From: Planctomycetota bacterium
GTDB taxonomy: Bacteria > Planctomycetota > UBA8108 > UBA1146
Direction: 5' to 3'
Assembly: GCA_016776905.1 (NCBI GenBank)
Contig: JADHSM010000004.1
Location: 124,001 to 188,000, forward strand
Length of the DNA stretch: 64,000 nt
Below the pieces are notes generated by a model. That model did no database searches. It saw only the letters and a list, made by a program, of their open reading frames with translations, and was not told the DNA's origin. The position numbers and the translations under genes were made by a program. Positions 1 through 9,486 of this stretch are shown here, piece by piece (the stretch's first letter is position 1; the number at the start of each line of letters is the position of its first letter).

Positions 1-672
1 GAGCCACCAAGCCGAAATGGGGTTATCCGTATCGAGTCGACTCATCTTCTCATTCCAGAAGGGCCACATGATGGTCCGAGAGCGGTCTCTGACGCGCCCA
101 TCGAGAGTGGTTCCTTCCGATTCCCCATAAAAAGGGAAAATCCGCCAACCATTTCGTAGAGGGCCGTAATCCCTACCGGCGATGGGGAATAGGTAGTGCT
201 CTGCGACTTGATCTCTGTCTTGAAGTCTTGCCCACAAGGGAAACAAGAGGTAATCGATACGGTCTTTTCCGAGCAAGCCCTTAATGGTTCCACCAAGGGG
301 ACCGAGAGCGAGATAGTCACCCTCCTCAGGATCGGATCCCCAGAGCAGTATGGGCAGTAAAAATCCATCGATGTCTTTGCGGGTTTCTGAGTGGTTGTAG
401 ACCGATCGATGATAGATAGGGATAATCCAGGTTTGGTTTCTGTTGGGTTCTGTTCGATCCATATACAGAGGCCAGAGGATTCGGGTCTCTTTCATATCTG
501 AACTCTCAGCACTGGAGTAAAAAGGCCAGAAATGCTGGGATTTCAGTTTGTCGCCATCGGGAAGAGTCTCTTCTCGTTCGACGTAAAAGGGTGGAATTCC
601 CCGGTCTCCATCGACTGGAGTGACGCACCCTGCAAAAAGCAGGCACAGGAACGGCCACCATCTGGAATCCAA
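1..672 (-). CDS. Predicted lipoprotein with repeated WPF/WPL motifs (partial, runs off the left edge)
   Basis: Read leftward from a TTG at 672; 224 codons are visible and the C-terminus is outside the window. The start is chosen because an in-frame TAG lies four codons upstream and because it gives a short signal sequence (WWPFLCLLFAGC) ending in a lipobox LFAG|C at about residue 16. The body has repeated hydrophobic-aromatic motifs (FWPFY, LWPLY, IIPIYH, LFPLW, LFPIAG, IFPFYG, MWPFW) spaced roughly every 20-40 residues, suggesting a repetitive beta structure in the envelope. I do not recognise a named family. It lies 68 bp downstream of the large PQQ protein on the same strand and may be cotranscribed. 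Coding is supported by one long frame, but the function is unknown. Confidence 0.7.
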   Translation of the reverse strand, partial: MDSRWWPFLCLLFAGCVTPVDGDRGIPPFYVEREETLPDGDKLKSQHFWPFYSSAESSDMKETRILWPLYMDRTEPNRNQTWIIPIYHRSVYNHSETRKDIDGFLLPILLWGSDPEEGDYLALGPLGGTIKGLLGKDRIDYLLFPLWARLQDRDQVAEHYLFPIAGRDYGPLRNGWRIFPFYGESEGTTLDGRVRDRSRTIMWPFWNEKMSRLDTDNPISAWWL

Positions 673-740
673 GATTATTCCCTACTTCCCCAGCAAAATT
701 CGAAATCCCCGTGTCGCACTCAGTATGGGTATCAGTCTTC

Positions 741-3700
741 CTATTCGACCAGTCTTATCGGTAACAGTAGATCGGGGCAGCAGCCTTCCCACAACCGATC
801 CATCTCTTTATGCAGAACAATGCCAGGTGTCAGGCCCAAATATTTGGTCGCTCCTGTACCGGTGTCATCATCTATCACCGCAATACCGAGCCCCATTTGG
901 AGTCCCGGCCAAGGCTTCTCTGAGGCATTCTCTCTCGAAGCCAGAATCGTTGTCCACGGAATTGTCATCTCATAGGTCACGCCCATGCTATTGGCGCGCC
1001 TCATGACGACATGCTCTCCCTCAAGTTCCTCTTCCTCATCTTCTTCAGGAAATGGAGCATCCGGGGAATCTTCCGAATTCTCACCATTTTCGTCCTCTTC
1101 TGGATCGGGCTGCTTTTGAGGGGGGACGAAAGCAAGTGTGAGAACTTGGTCGTCCGAGCGAGGCCTTTGGCCTCCGTCTCCGAGAGTATCAAGGACCAAC
1201 AGAAGACAATCTCCCACCCAGAGCTTGGCATCTCGATCATGAGAGGTGACAAGGTCGTCATCCACTTCGATAGCCAAGTGCAGTCCAGCCTCGCTCCAGC
1301 CTAAAAAGACACGGCCAGAAAGGTCTGCACGGTCTCTATAGGGGATACGGATTTCGCCGATCCCTTGAAGAGCTCTGACGTGACGAGGTTTTTCAATAGG
1401 GATTCCTGCCATGATTCCCCAAGGTTCGGCGAGAGAGCCATCGATCAATGGCGGCACAGGCATGAAAGGAACGTCGACCACTTCGAGCGCTCTTTTTGCA
1501 CGAAGCCTCTCAGCGGATTCGAGTCTCCAACTGGCATCCAACCGATCAGGGATGATGGAAAGTGTGTCTTGGAGAATATTTTCCAATTCTGCGATTTCAA
1601 TATCGAGAGAATTGAGAGTCTTTGAGTCAGATCTTGGAGTACTTAGAGAATCGTCATTTAGAAATTTTTCGACTCTTTCCCATTCCTGTTGGTATGCGGT
1701 CTCACGATTGAGTGAACTGAATGCTGCGGTTCCTCGGGCAGAAACCGTGATCAGTTGATCATGAATAATTGAAGCATGGTGTAATCGACCTAGGGGACGA
1801 GTAAATCGAGTCATCTCCGATAATCCGTTTCTCTGACGAAGCGGAGTTCCTGTATGCCGATCAAGAATGGTTAAATCTCCGCGCAACTTGTCTACGACAA
1901 GAAGCCAGTCTCCATGCTCAGAAAGCTCAACAGTGTCGTATGCTTGAGCGAGATCTCGGTTCCACATCAATTCTGCTTCTGGAATGGAACTTAAGTCTTT
2001 GACCAGTCTGGCATCGATACACTGCAGATTTCTTTGCAGGAAATCTCCACACACGATGATCAGTTCTGTATCCATCGAGTGGATTGCAGAAATACGTCGC
2101 TTTTCCTGAGGGAGTGATTTTTTCCAGCAAATCGATCCTGTCGAAATCTCAATTCCGAACAAAGTCGGATGAGCTTCGCTCCAAAACATTTCTGAAACTA
2201 ATTGTTTTTTGTCAGCCAGTATATGCAGATTTGAAATGGCGTGGGGGAGTTGTAAATCCCAAAGTAGGTTTCCTTGCCAATCTCTTTGTTCAATAAGGCC
2301 GCCTTGGGTTCCTACTAGTGGGCCCCATTCGCTGACCAATGGGGAGCAGGCTAAACCGGAAACTTCGCCTTCCAGTTCCCAGGATTCTGCGACTTCACCG
2401 TCAGAGACATTTCGAATTTCAACCTTGTCGGGAATCGCGTATCCCAGTATTAAAAATTCGTCCTCGAGCACTGGAGCAGAAGCGAGAATCCCGTTTAGTT
2501 TTTTCTTCCATAAAAGTTCACCCGTCGAAACAGACAGCGACAAGATCTCTTCAATGCTGGTCGTTATCAGTACCGTCTCGGAGTCTGAGATACACTTTTC
2601 AAGGCGATCGTTATCACCTTGTGGGAGGTCCCAGAACCATAAAATATTTCCAGTGGTGGTCTCTAAGCACAGAATCGAATGGTTTTTTCTCAGGACGATT
2701 TTCTCAGCATCTATATGTAAAAGGTCAGGAGCTCTCGCACTTCGATCGAGAATGATTCCACCCCGTGATCGGGGAAGGGTCTTTGATAAATCAGAATTCC
2801 AATGAGATTTACCATTTTTGGTATCGATCATGCGTGCTCCTGAGAGCGTCAAAAGAAGCATTCGCGGGTCACCGACGAGGGATTCATTTTCTGTCAATGG
2901 GTGAACCGATGTAGATCGAAGATGTTCCAGTTCAAATCGCCCGGACCAAGCCAGTTGCAGAGGAAAGCCAGGGACCGATGGAGTCTTAGGGACAGGGTTT
3001 CCCATCTCGGAGCTGATTTGATCGAGTCTCTCTCCGAGAGTCGTATTGGTTACGGTGCCATCAATGGTGCGTGTGATTCCCAATGATCCATGGGAGTCTT
3101 TCAAATCATTCAGCTCTGCAATCGCTTTTCTTTTTTGCCCTTGTTCTCTCAGGACTTCAATCTTCCGAAGTCTCGCCACGATACTTTCTTCACTAGTGGG
3201 CTCCGCAGTGACTAGGAAGTTAAGCTGTTGAATACAGCTCTCGAGGTCTCCCGATCGATAGTATGATTCCGCAGCTTGTAATCGTGCCCCTCTTCCAGTG
3301 GGACAACCCGGTCGTCTCGCGGCAAGTGATTTCCATAGTCGAGGATCTTGAATGTCGATTTGAGAGAGTTCTCGTTGTGCTCTTTCTTCTCGTTTCTGAA
3401 CTCGTTCCGTTCCGCCAGGTTTTTTATCCAATTCGAGTAACAATGCGGTAAATCCGATGATGCTCGAAGATTTTCGTCCATCTGTTAAAGCGAGAACGTT
3501 CCGCTCTAGTGAGAGTACGGTTTCACTGAGGATCAGTTGGCAAATAGAACTCGATGTGGCATACGCACCGATATCTCGCGCGTTGAGTGCTCTTTGCCAA
3601 GCCACTCTGAGTCGATTTTCAGAGTTGAGCTCAGCACTGATCAATGCGACTTCGAGAGGGGTTCTCAGTTTCTGCGGAATATCGAGATCATTACGATCGA

Positions 3701-5654
3701 GAGTCAAGCGGACCTGTCGCCTGAGCGATCTCTCTCGGTTTTCATAGCCGCTGAGATCTCGGAGAGCATCGAGGGTTTTCATTGGGAAGTTACTGGGTTG
3801 ATGTATGAGAGAGAGTAGGGCTTTTGTTGGGGTATCGGTGTCTACATTCTCCACGGATTTCGTAGAGATCCAGCTTGAGCCTGATTCTGAGAAGGCTGCT
3901 ATGCCATTCTCAAGTAAGACCGCATCGTTGTAATCATTCGAAGTCGCCTGATGGAAAAGCCAATTTCCATCAGGATCAGCGATGGAAATTGAATCTTCAT
4001 GAATCGCCCATACGTCACCAGCGGGAGACAATCCGAGAGAGAGTGGAGCACTTTTTATTCGTGACGGGATCTCCCGTTGCCACTCGAAAACGGGATTCGA
4101 ATTTTGAAAGCCAGACCAGGATGTCGTTCGCCCTTGCGAGTCCGTGAAAAGGCATCGATCTCCATCTTTCGACACATTCCAGATCACTTCTTGGGATAAA
4201 GGAAGTGTCGAAAGCAATCTTCCAGATTGCGCTTCTATTTGAAAAAAACTTCCAGTTCCGGGGGAGTAATGGAAGAGTGCGTCATTTCGCAAAATTAGGG
4301 ATTGCCTCTGGAAAGACCCAAATCGCAGATGGTCTAAAAGCCCGACAGGGCCCCGTGGATGAAATTCTCGAGTCCACACAACCGCTCCGTCTTGCTCACG
4401 AAGAGCGAGCACGTGTCCTCGGCCTGAGGCCCAGTGAAAGAGTCCGTTGAGGTAGATGGGTGGGGCTGGATCACCCTGAAGGGCGAGCCAGGTCGCTCCC
4501 GTCGATTCGCCGAGAGAACGAATCCAGAGCACTGTTCCATTTCGTTGAATCTTCATCCCATAAGACTCGACACGCGTACCTTCGTAGCGCAAACCCACGA
4601 GTCCAATTCCTCCTGGAAGAGCAATAGGAGAAGACAGTTGCTGCCAACGATCGTCGATTCGAGGTTCTCCAAAAAGTTTTTCTGGAGGAAGGGTCCACAC
4701 TAATTCTCCGGTGATGGAATTCAGGCAAGAGATCTCTGAATTGAAGGAGAAAAATAGAAAATCCCCATGGACTAAGGGATTCAATCTTTGTCGTGGAAGC
4801 TGAGGTGATCGCTGGCGAGTTAAACTCGGTTTCAAGTTTTTTTCCCAGATGAGGTTCCCGGATGCTCGATGGAAAGCTCTGATTTGATTCTGGTCTTGAT
4901 ACCAAATCATAGTTGCTGTCGAAGCCACGCCGATCGGATTCATGCCACGTTTCCAGATCGTGCCGTCCGTGGGCAACTCGAGTGATTCAAGGTCGATCGG
5001 TTGGGATTCGAGATATTCAAGGTTACTGGGTGGCGGGCTTGTGATTCCGGATCCGTATCGTTGGCGGCTTTCGGAGAATTCTATGCTCTGTCCTTCAGTG
5101 ACCCAACCCGAGGTGATGCGTTGAAGTTGATGCCATTGACTGAAATCGCCTCTTTCATAGGCGGCCGCTATCAGTGGCTGAAGCCATTCAGTACCGAGAA
5201 TGTCCGGTGTGAGATCGATCAATAATCGAGCTCTTTGATGATCGAGTTGAGGATCAATTCCGATGGATTGTTCTGCGGAGAAACGGGATCGGGCAAACAG
5301 TCGTAGTTCTTGCACGATTTTTTCTCTGTAAACAGGGGACAGCCGTTGAAGACTAGCTCGGAGGTATGGACCTGCTCCGACGAAGAGGCCTTCACCGACA
5401 GGAGTACTGCCTCCGGGATCACCTGCCATGAGTCGCTCAACAAGCGCGAGGTATGCTTGACGCACGTCCTGGTAATCGGAGTTGGCGGAGGATTCATCAA
5501 TAGGACGAACGATAGAGTCGAATTCGGCTGATCGGGGGGCCAACCAGGGGGCGTTTTGAGCACTCGCTGTGGAGCCAGATACCACAATGACGCCTATAGG
5601 AATCAATAGGCATCCTGAGATCCACAAGCATTGCAGCCATAGTATTTTAAACAA
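741..5654 (-). CDS. Large exported PQQ-like beta-propeller / TPR protein with C-terminal CBM9-like domain
   Basis: 1637 aa from a TTG start (AAGGAGG lies 13 nt upstream). A signal peptide (residues 1-32, cleavage ASA|QN) predicts export. Two blocks of PQQ/quinoprotein-type blades are visible by their signatures (SGNLIWEKN, TGELVWTLP, DGAVVWTRE in the first; TGNILWFWD, TGELLWKKK, QGNLLWDLQ, TGSICWKKS in the second). A helical region of about residues 600-880 between them looks TPR-like (ESYYRSGDLESCIQQL). The last ~220 residues (LIDGSLAEPWG, FLGWSEAGLHLAIEVDDD, GDCLLLVLDT) resemble the family-9 carbohydrate-binding/DOMON-like fold, interrupted by a very acidic Glu/Asp run. No enzymatic motif is seen. 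It probably acts as an extracytoplasmic scaffold or sensor; the substrate is unknown. Confidence 0.8.
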   Translation of the reverse strand: MFKILWLQCLWISGCLLIPIGVIVVSGSTASAQNAPWLAPRSAEFDSIVRPIDESSANSDYQDVRQAYLALVERLMAGDPGGSTPVGEGLFVGAGPYLRASLQRLSPVYREKIVQELRLFARSRFSAEQSIGIDPQLDHQRARLLIDLTPDILGTEWLQPLIAAAYERGDFSQWHQLQRITSGWVTEGQSIEFSESRQRYGSGITSPPPSNLEYLESQPIDLESLELPTDGTIWKRGMNPIGVASTATMIWYQDQNQIRAFHRASGNLIWEKNLKPSLTRQRSPQLPRQRLNPLVHGDFLFFSFNSEISCLNSITGELVWTLPPEKLFGEPRIDDRWQQLSSPIALPGGIGLVGLRYEGTRVESYGMKIQRNGTVLWIRSLGESTGATWLALQGDPAPPIYLNGLFHWASGRGHVLALREQDGAVVWTREFHPRGPVGLLDHLRFGSFQRQSLILRNDALFHYSPGTGSFFQIEAQSGRLLSTLPLSQEVIWNVSKDGDRCLFTDSQGRTTSWSGFQNSNPVFEWQREIPSRIKSAPLSLGLSPAGDVWAIHEDSISIADPDGNWLFHQATSNDYNDAVLLENGIAAFSESGSSWISTKSVENVDTDTPTKALLSLIHQPSNFPMKTLDALRDLSGYENRERSLRRQVRLTLDRNDLDIPQKLRTPLEVALISAELNSENRLRVAWQRALNARDIGAYATSSSICQLILSETVLSLERNVLALTDGRKSSSIIGFTALLLELDKKPGGTERVQKREERAQRELSQIDIQDPRLWKSLAARRPGCPTGRGARLQAAESYYRSGDLESCIQQLNFLVTAEPTSEESIVARLRKIEVLREQGQKRKAIAELNDLKDSHGSLGITRTIDGTVTNTTLGERLDQISSEMGNPVPKTPSVPGFPLQLAWSGRFELEHLRSTSVHPLTENESLVGDPRMLLLTLSGARMIDTKNGKSHWNSDLSKTLPRSRGGIILDRSARAPDLLHIDAEKIVLRKNHSILCLETTTGNILWFWDLPQGDNDRLEKCISDSETVLITTSIEEILSLSVSTGELLWKKKLNGILASAPVLEDEFLILGYAIPDKVEIRNVSDGEVAESWELEGEVSGLACSPLVSEWGPLVGTQGGLIEQRDWQGNLLWDLQLPHAISNLHILADKKQLVSEMFWSEAHPTLFGIEISTGSICWKKSLPQEKRRISAIHSMDTELIIVCGDFLQRNLQCIDARLVKDLSSIPEAELMWNRDLAQAYDTVELSEHGDWLLVVDKLRGDLTILDRHTGTPLRQRNGLSEMTRFTRPLGRLHHASIIHDQLITVSARGTAAFSSLNRETAYQQEWERVEKFLNDDSLSTPRSDSKTLNSLDIEIAELENILQDTLSIIPDRLDASWRLESAERLRAKRALEVVDVPFMPVPPLIDGSLAEPWGIMAGIPIEKPRHVRALQGIGEIRIPYRDRADLSGRVFLGWSEAGLHLAIEVDDDLVTSHDRDAKLWVGDCLLLVLDTLGDGGQRPRSDDQVLTLAFVPPQKQPDPEEDENGENSEDSPDAPFPEEDEEEELEGEHVVMRRANSMGVTYEMTIPWTTILASRENASEKPWPGLQMGLGIAVIDDDTGTGATKYLGLTPGIVLHKEMDRLWEGCCPDLLLPIRLVE

Positions 5655-5720
5655 GGTCAGCAGAGGGCCTCCTTGAGGTCCTTGGGGTCACCTTGCTTTT
5701 AATGGATTAGAGTCGGGGGC

Positions 5721-6632
5721 TCAACCCGTAGTCGTCGATGTCGTACCCATAATTGCACAGATATGGACGGCCGCGAGATCACCAAATTCCCGAATAGAGG
5801 CTTTCCAATTCTCTCGCAAGGGGCCGGTAGGTCTATCGGGAACTGCAAGAAGGCCTTCGAGTCGGCCAAAAAGATAGAGAGGAAAGAGAAGGACTTGATC
5901 CGATTCAGGAAACAAGCCGGGCCTGTTCACTTCCCTGCAACTCTCGCCCGGGTCGGGGAATCTTTGAGTCGATAGGGTTTCTAATTCAATGTCGATAGCC
6001 GAATTCCGAGAATAAGCCGGGAGTAATCTGTCATTTTGTCGAAGGTACAGAATTACATTTTCAGCGGCCATTTCGTCGAACAATTTCTCCCTCCAGTCTT
6101 GCAAGGGAGTTCTCGCTCCTGCTCGAAGCCAACGTGACAGCTTTGAGGAAGTTCCAGATTGCTGACTTCCCCGTTCCAAATTTTCGACTTGATAACGTGC
6201 TCTTTGGAGGTCTCCCTGTAATTGCAAGTTTGTACTCCGAAGTCGTCGACGTTCGGCAGCTTTGAGAATGACATTTTTGAGATCATTTTCCAAGTCGACG
6301 ATGGGCTTTTCAATGTAGGAATAGGCACCCAACTTCATCGCGTCGAGAGCACTTTCAAGTGTTGCTGCACCCGAAGCCATCAAGACTTCAATCTCGGAAT
6401 AGGACTCCTTGATATGTCGAAGAAGTTCAATGCCGTCCATTCGAGGCATTCTGAGATCGATGAGGGCGACGTCGGGTTCTTGCTCACGAATCCGTTCAAG
6501 TCCTACAAGACCATCCTTCGCTGTTCGTACTTGGAATCCTTCTGTTTCAAGATAGATCTGAATGCTCTCGCGGACGAATGGATCATCTTCGACAACGAGA
6601 ACCTCAATTACCTGTGGTGTAGACAAGTTCAT
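5721..6632 (-). CDS. Response regulator with receiver domain and GAF-like C-terminus
   Basis: 303 aa from the ATG at 6632, which overlaps the kinase stop codon as ATGA and has GGAAG upstream; a longer in-frame start at 6650 is less likely. Residues 10-125 form a CheY-like receiver: acidic pair D16/D17, phospho-acceptor D59 in ALIDLRMP, S87 in the switch position and K109 in YIEKP. A helical linker (about 120-170) follows, then a region of about 150 residues that looks GAF-like (LLFPLYLFGRLEGLLAV). There is no helix-turn-helix or other recognisable DNA-binding output, so it may signal through protein contacts. It is the direct partner of the upstream FHA histidine kinase. Confidence 0.85.
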   Translation of the reverse strand: MNLSTPQVIEVLVVEDDPFVRESIQIYLETEGFQVRTAKDGLVGLERIREQEPDVALIDLRMPRMDGIELLRHIKESYSEIEVLMASGAATLESALDAMKLGAYSYIEKPIVDLENDLKNVILKAAERRRLRSTNLQLQGDLQRARYQVENLERGSQQSGTSSKLSRWLRAGARTPLQDWREKLFDEMAAENVILYLRQNDRLLPAYSRNSAIDIELETLSTQRFPDPGESCREVNRPGLFPESDQVLLFPLYLFGRLEGLLAVPDRPTGPLRENWKASIREFGDLAAVHICAIMGTTSTTTG

Positions 6633-8299
6633 TGTGATTCTTCCTGCCAATGGGTTGAGACGTCCAATGGATTGATCTCTTCGCTTCCGAGTTGTGCCAT
6701 CGAGTCAGGAAGCACTATCTTGAATCGAGCTCCTTTTCCGGGGGAGGTCTCAAGGTCGATGCACCCTCCTGCGCCATCGATAATGCGCTGCACAACGTAA
6801 AGTCCTAGACCACTTCCTTTGTCGGTTTCTTTGGTGGAATAGAGTGGGTCAAAAGCAAGATTGGCAATACTCTCGGTCATTCCCGGTCCGTCATCTTCAA
6901 AGATCAATTCGATACCACCGGCGGCTAGAGATTTCCCGTGAATAGAAATTTTTCCACCGAGACCTGAATCTGTCATCGCATCTGAAGAGTTGAGCGCAAG
7001 GTTCATGATGACTTGGCGAAGAGCTGTTGAATCTCCAGCGAGGTGGAGATCAGCAGGAATATTCACGTCGGTTTCCACTCTGGAATCACGTAATCGCGCT
7101 TCACAGATATCGAGTGTTCCTTTGACGACTTCATGGACGTTGAAGGGACGATCACTTCCTGGTTTGAAGGGGCGAGTTCTTGCGAACGCGAGCAGATTTC
7201 TACAGAGTGCTCTGCAGAAGTCCGCAGCGTCGAGTGCCTTCTGAACCATGACTTTGCTTTTTTCTGGATCCCCTGAATCTGATTTTAAGTCTCTATTTGC
7301 CAGTTGAAGAAATCCAATAACTGAGCCCAGAGGATTGTTCAGATCATGTGCGAATCCACTGGCTAATCTGCCAATGGCCACCATTTTTTCTTGTCGGGTG
7401 AGCTGCTCTCTACTCTCCAGAAGTTCTTCATGAGCTTCTTTCAAGTCAGAGAATAGTCGTGAGTTTTCAAGATCGACAGTGAGGTGAACACCTAGTGAAG
7501 CGACCCAATTTAGTTCGGCTTCAGTAAAGGGACGGGTTCCTGAGCCTCTCTCTAAATATAGGACACTGATTTCATTGTCTCTGCCAATTAATGGAAGTGC
7601 TATTGCTGATAAAGCTTGCTTTCTTCTCACACAGACACTGGCTTCAAATGCGTTTCCGACTTCGGAAGAAATAAGTCCTTCTCGTCTACGGCGTGAAGCC
7701 TCAACGAGTGTCATGCTCGGGTCGATCTCTTCTAAGGATGCTGAAACCCCATCTCGTTCACCGTTTGCTTTTCTGGATCCATCTTCGTTCCAGCGTATCC
7801 AACCCCATGATTCAAAATGAACACCAGATCGGATGATTTGAATCACTTGCTGAACTAATTTTTCAGGATGGTGCTGAGCTCGGTTCAGTAATCCCATCTC
7901 GAACAAGGCTTCTTGCAGACTTTTGGAGATACCGTCTGCAGCAATCTCACCCTGTAATTTTCGTTGGAGAGATGCCGGATCTATTTTTACGGAAAAGGTG
8001 CTCATGTGTTCTTGGACGGCATGAACCGCAATCGTGCACTCACCAATAGTGATCACATCTCCAGCTTCAAGAATTGTTCTTGAGATGGGCTCACCATTTA
8101 CAAGAGTTCCGTTACGACTACCCCCATCTCGCAGAAGCCAGGTCTCTGGGTTCGCGAGGACGATCTCCGCATGCTGACGAGAAGCACGTGTGTCATCGAT
8201 AATCAGATCATTTGATGGATCTCGACCGAGACGGACGGTCTCCGATCCGAGAACCAAGCGTGTTCCTCGGCCAGGGCCATGTGTGATGATGAGATGCAA
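6629..8299 (-). CDS. FHA-GAF sensor histidine kinase
   Basis: 556 aa from a TTG start with GGGAGG six bases upstream. Domain order: an FHA domain (residues 1-95; LGRDPSNDLIIDD, SRQHAEI and SRNGTLVNGE are its phosphothreonine-binding signatures), a GAF-like domain (about 140-285), HisKA with the phospho-acceptor H318 in ASGFAHDLNNPLG, and a HATPase_c domain with N box (NLALNSSDAM), G1 (DDGPGM) and G2 (GSGLGLYVV). There is no transmembrane segment, so it is a cytoplasmic kinase. It overlaps the downstream response regulator by 4 nt, which implies translational coupling. The FHA domain suggests recruitment to a Ser/Thr-phosphorylated protein; the input signal is unknown. Confidence 0.92.
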   Translation of the reverse strand: MHLIITHGPGRGTRLVLGSETVRLGRDPSNDLIIDDTRASRQHAEIVLANPETWLLRDGGSRNGTLVNGEPISRTILEAGDVITIGECTIAVHAVQEHMSTFSVKIDPASLQRKLQGEIAADGISKSLQEALFEMGLLNRAQHHPEKLVQQVIQIIRSGVHFESWGWIRWNEDGSRKANGERDGVSASLEEIDPSMTLVEASRRRREGLISSEVGNAFEASVCVRRKQALSAIALPLIGRDNEISVLYLERGSGTRPFTEAELNWVASLGVHLTVDLENSRLFSDLKEAHEELLESREQLTRQEKMVAIGRLASGFAHDLNNPLGSVIGFLQLANRDLKSDSGDPEKSKVMVQKALDAADFCRALCRNLLAFARTRPFKPGSDRPFNVHEVVKGTLDICEARLRDSRVETDVNIPADLHLAGDSTALRQVIMNLALNSSDAMTDSGLGGKISIHGKSLAAGGIELIFEDDGPGMTESIANLAFDPLYSTKETDKGSGLGLYVVQRIIDGAGGCIDLETSPGKGARFKIVLPDSMAQLGSEEINPLDVSTHWQEESQ

Positions 8300-8436
8300 A
8301 TCAGCCTCCCGGGATCTCCCTTCTCAACGGAGTTCCCTGTAGAGAAGATTACGATGGTCCGCTGAATTTGGCGTTTTGACGCATTTGAGGAGCGTGGGCA
8401 AAGAAGTGGATGGAACTGGGTGGGATCGAAAAAAAG

Positions 8437-8474
8437 CCCCAGAAGTGCTTATTGAGGCACTTCCGGGGCTTTTC
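8437..8474 (-). terminator. Intrinsic terminator of the etfBA operon
   Basis: The inverted repeat gccccagaagtgc / gcacttccggggc (8437-8449 with 8458-8470) has one mismatch and an 8-nt loop. Read on the minus strand it is followed by seven consecutive T residues. It lies 37 bp beyond the etfA stop codon. Confidence 0.85.
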
Positions 8475-8506
8475 GCCAAAGGTGTATCAAGAATGGAGGC
8501 TCTCGA

Positions 8507-9466
8507 TTATTGGAGAACCGATTTCAGTTCCGATTCCAATTTCGGCATGACCTCAAACAAGTCTCCAACGATGCCATAGGTGGCGACTCCAAAAATGGGG
8601 GCACCCGCATCCTTGTTGATCGCGACGATGGTTCGAGAAGAATCCATTCCAGCAAGGTGTTGTATCGCTCCCGAAATACCCACAGCGATGTAGAGTTTTG
8701 GACTCACGGTTTTGCCGGTCTGACCGACTTGGTCGGAGTGAGGTCTCCACCCCAAATCGACGACGGCTCTTGACGCGCCCACAGCCGCTCCGAGTACTCC
8801 GGCAAGATCTTCAAGTAACTTGAAGTTTTCTGGTTCTTTCAGACCGCGGCCTCCAGAGACTACGATTTCAGCTTCAGTCAATTCGACTTGCCCGGAATCA
8901 CCTTCTACAAACTGGGTTCGGTTCCAACCCTTTTCGGCAGTCGCAGAATTCTCTACGCAGGCTGCAGCATCGCAGGTTAGTTTTTCTCCGTAATTTGGGC
9001 GAATAGAGATGGCCACTTTCTCCGATTTTACACTTTGCAACAGATGTGCTTTGCCAGCGTAGATCGGTCGCTCAAATTGAATGTGACCTTCAGAGTATTC
9101 GACTTTTACACAATCTGCTGCGACAGCGACTCCCATAGCACCAGCGGCTAAAGAAACGACTTCTTTACCCGCAGCAGTTGCGGAACAGATGATCGCTTTC
9201 GCTCCAGTTTCTTTTGAGACGGCTGCAAGTTCTCTCGCAATCGTATCGCTGGCACAATTGTTCCAGTCATCACGGGTACGGGTCACGATGTGGTGAGCCC
9301 CGGCGGTGAGCACTGCGTCAGGGATAGAGGTTCCACCCGCTTCACAGAGAACTCCAGTGACTTCGCCTCCTGCAGCATCTGCCAAGTGACGAGCAACGCC
9401 TAATGCCTCGATGGAAGAACTATTGACTTCCCCGGCACGTGATTCGATCCAGACTATGATATTCAT
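8507..9466 (-). CDS. etfA: Electron transfer flavoprotein alpha subunit
   Basis: 319 aa, the usual size. The N-terminal half is the Rossmann-like ETF domain; the C-terminal half carries the FAD-binding region with [22 protein letters not shown] and [12 protein letters not shown], which are characteristic of EtfA/FixB. With EtfB it accepts electrons from acyl-CoA and related dehydrogenases and passes them to the quinone pool through ETF:quinone oxidoreductase (family knowledge; no such oxidoreductase is in the window). It starts 20 bp after etfB on the same strand and is followed by a strong terminator, so the operon is etfB-etfA. Confidence 0.95.
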   Translation of the reverse strand: MNIIVWIESRAGEVNSSSIEALGVARHLADAAGGEVTGVLCEAGGTSIPDAVLTAGAHHIVTRTRDDWNNCASDTIARELAAVSKETGAKAIICSATAAGKEVVSLAAGAMGVAVAADCVKVEYSEGHIQFERPIYAGKAHLLQSVKSEKVAISIRPNYGEKLTCDAAACVENSATAEKGWNRTQFVEGDSGQVELTEAEIVVSGGRGLKEPENFKLLEDLAGVLGAAVGASRAVVDLGWRPHSDQVGQTGKTVSPKLYIAVGISGAIQHLAGMDSSRTIVAINKDAGAPIFGVATYGIVGDLFEVMPKLESELKSVLQ

Positions 9467-9486
9467 GGTGTTATTCCTGTTCAGGC

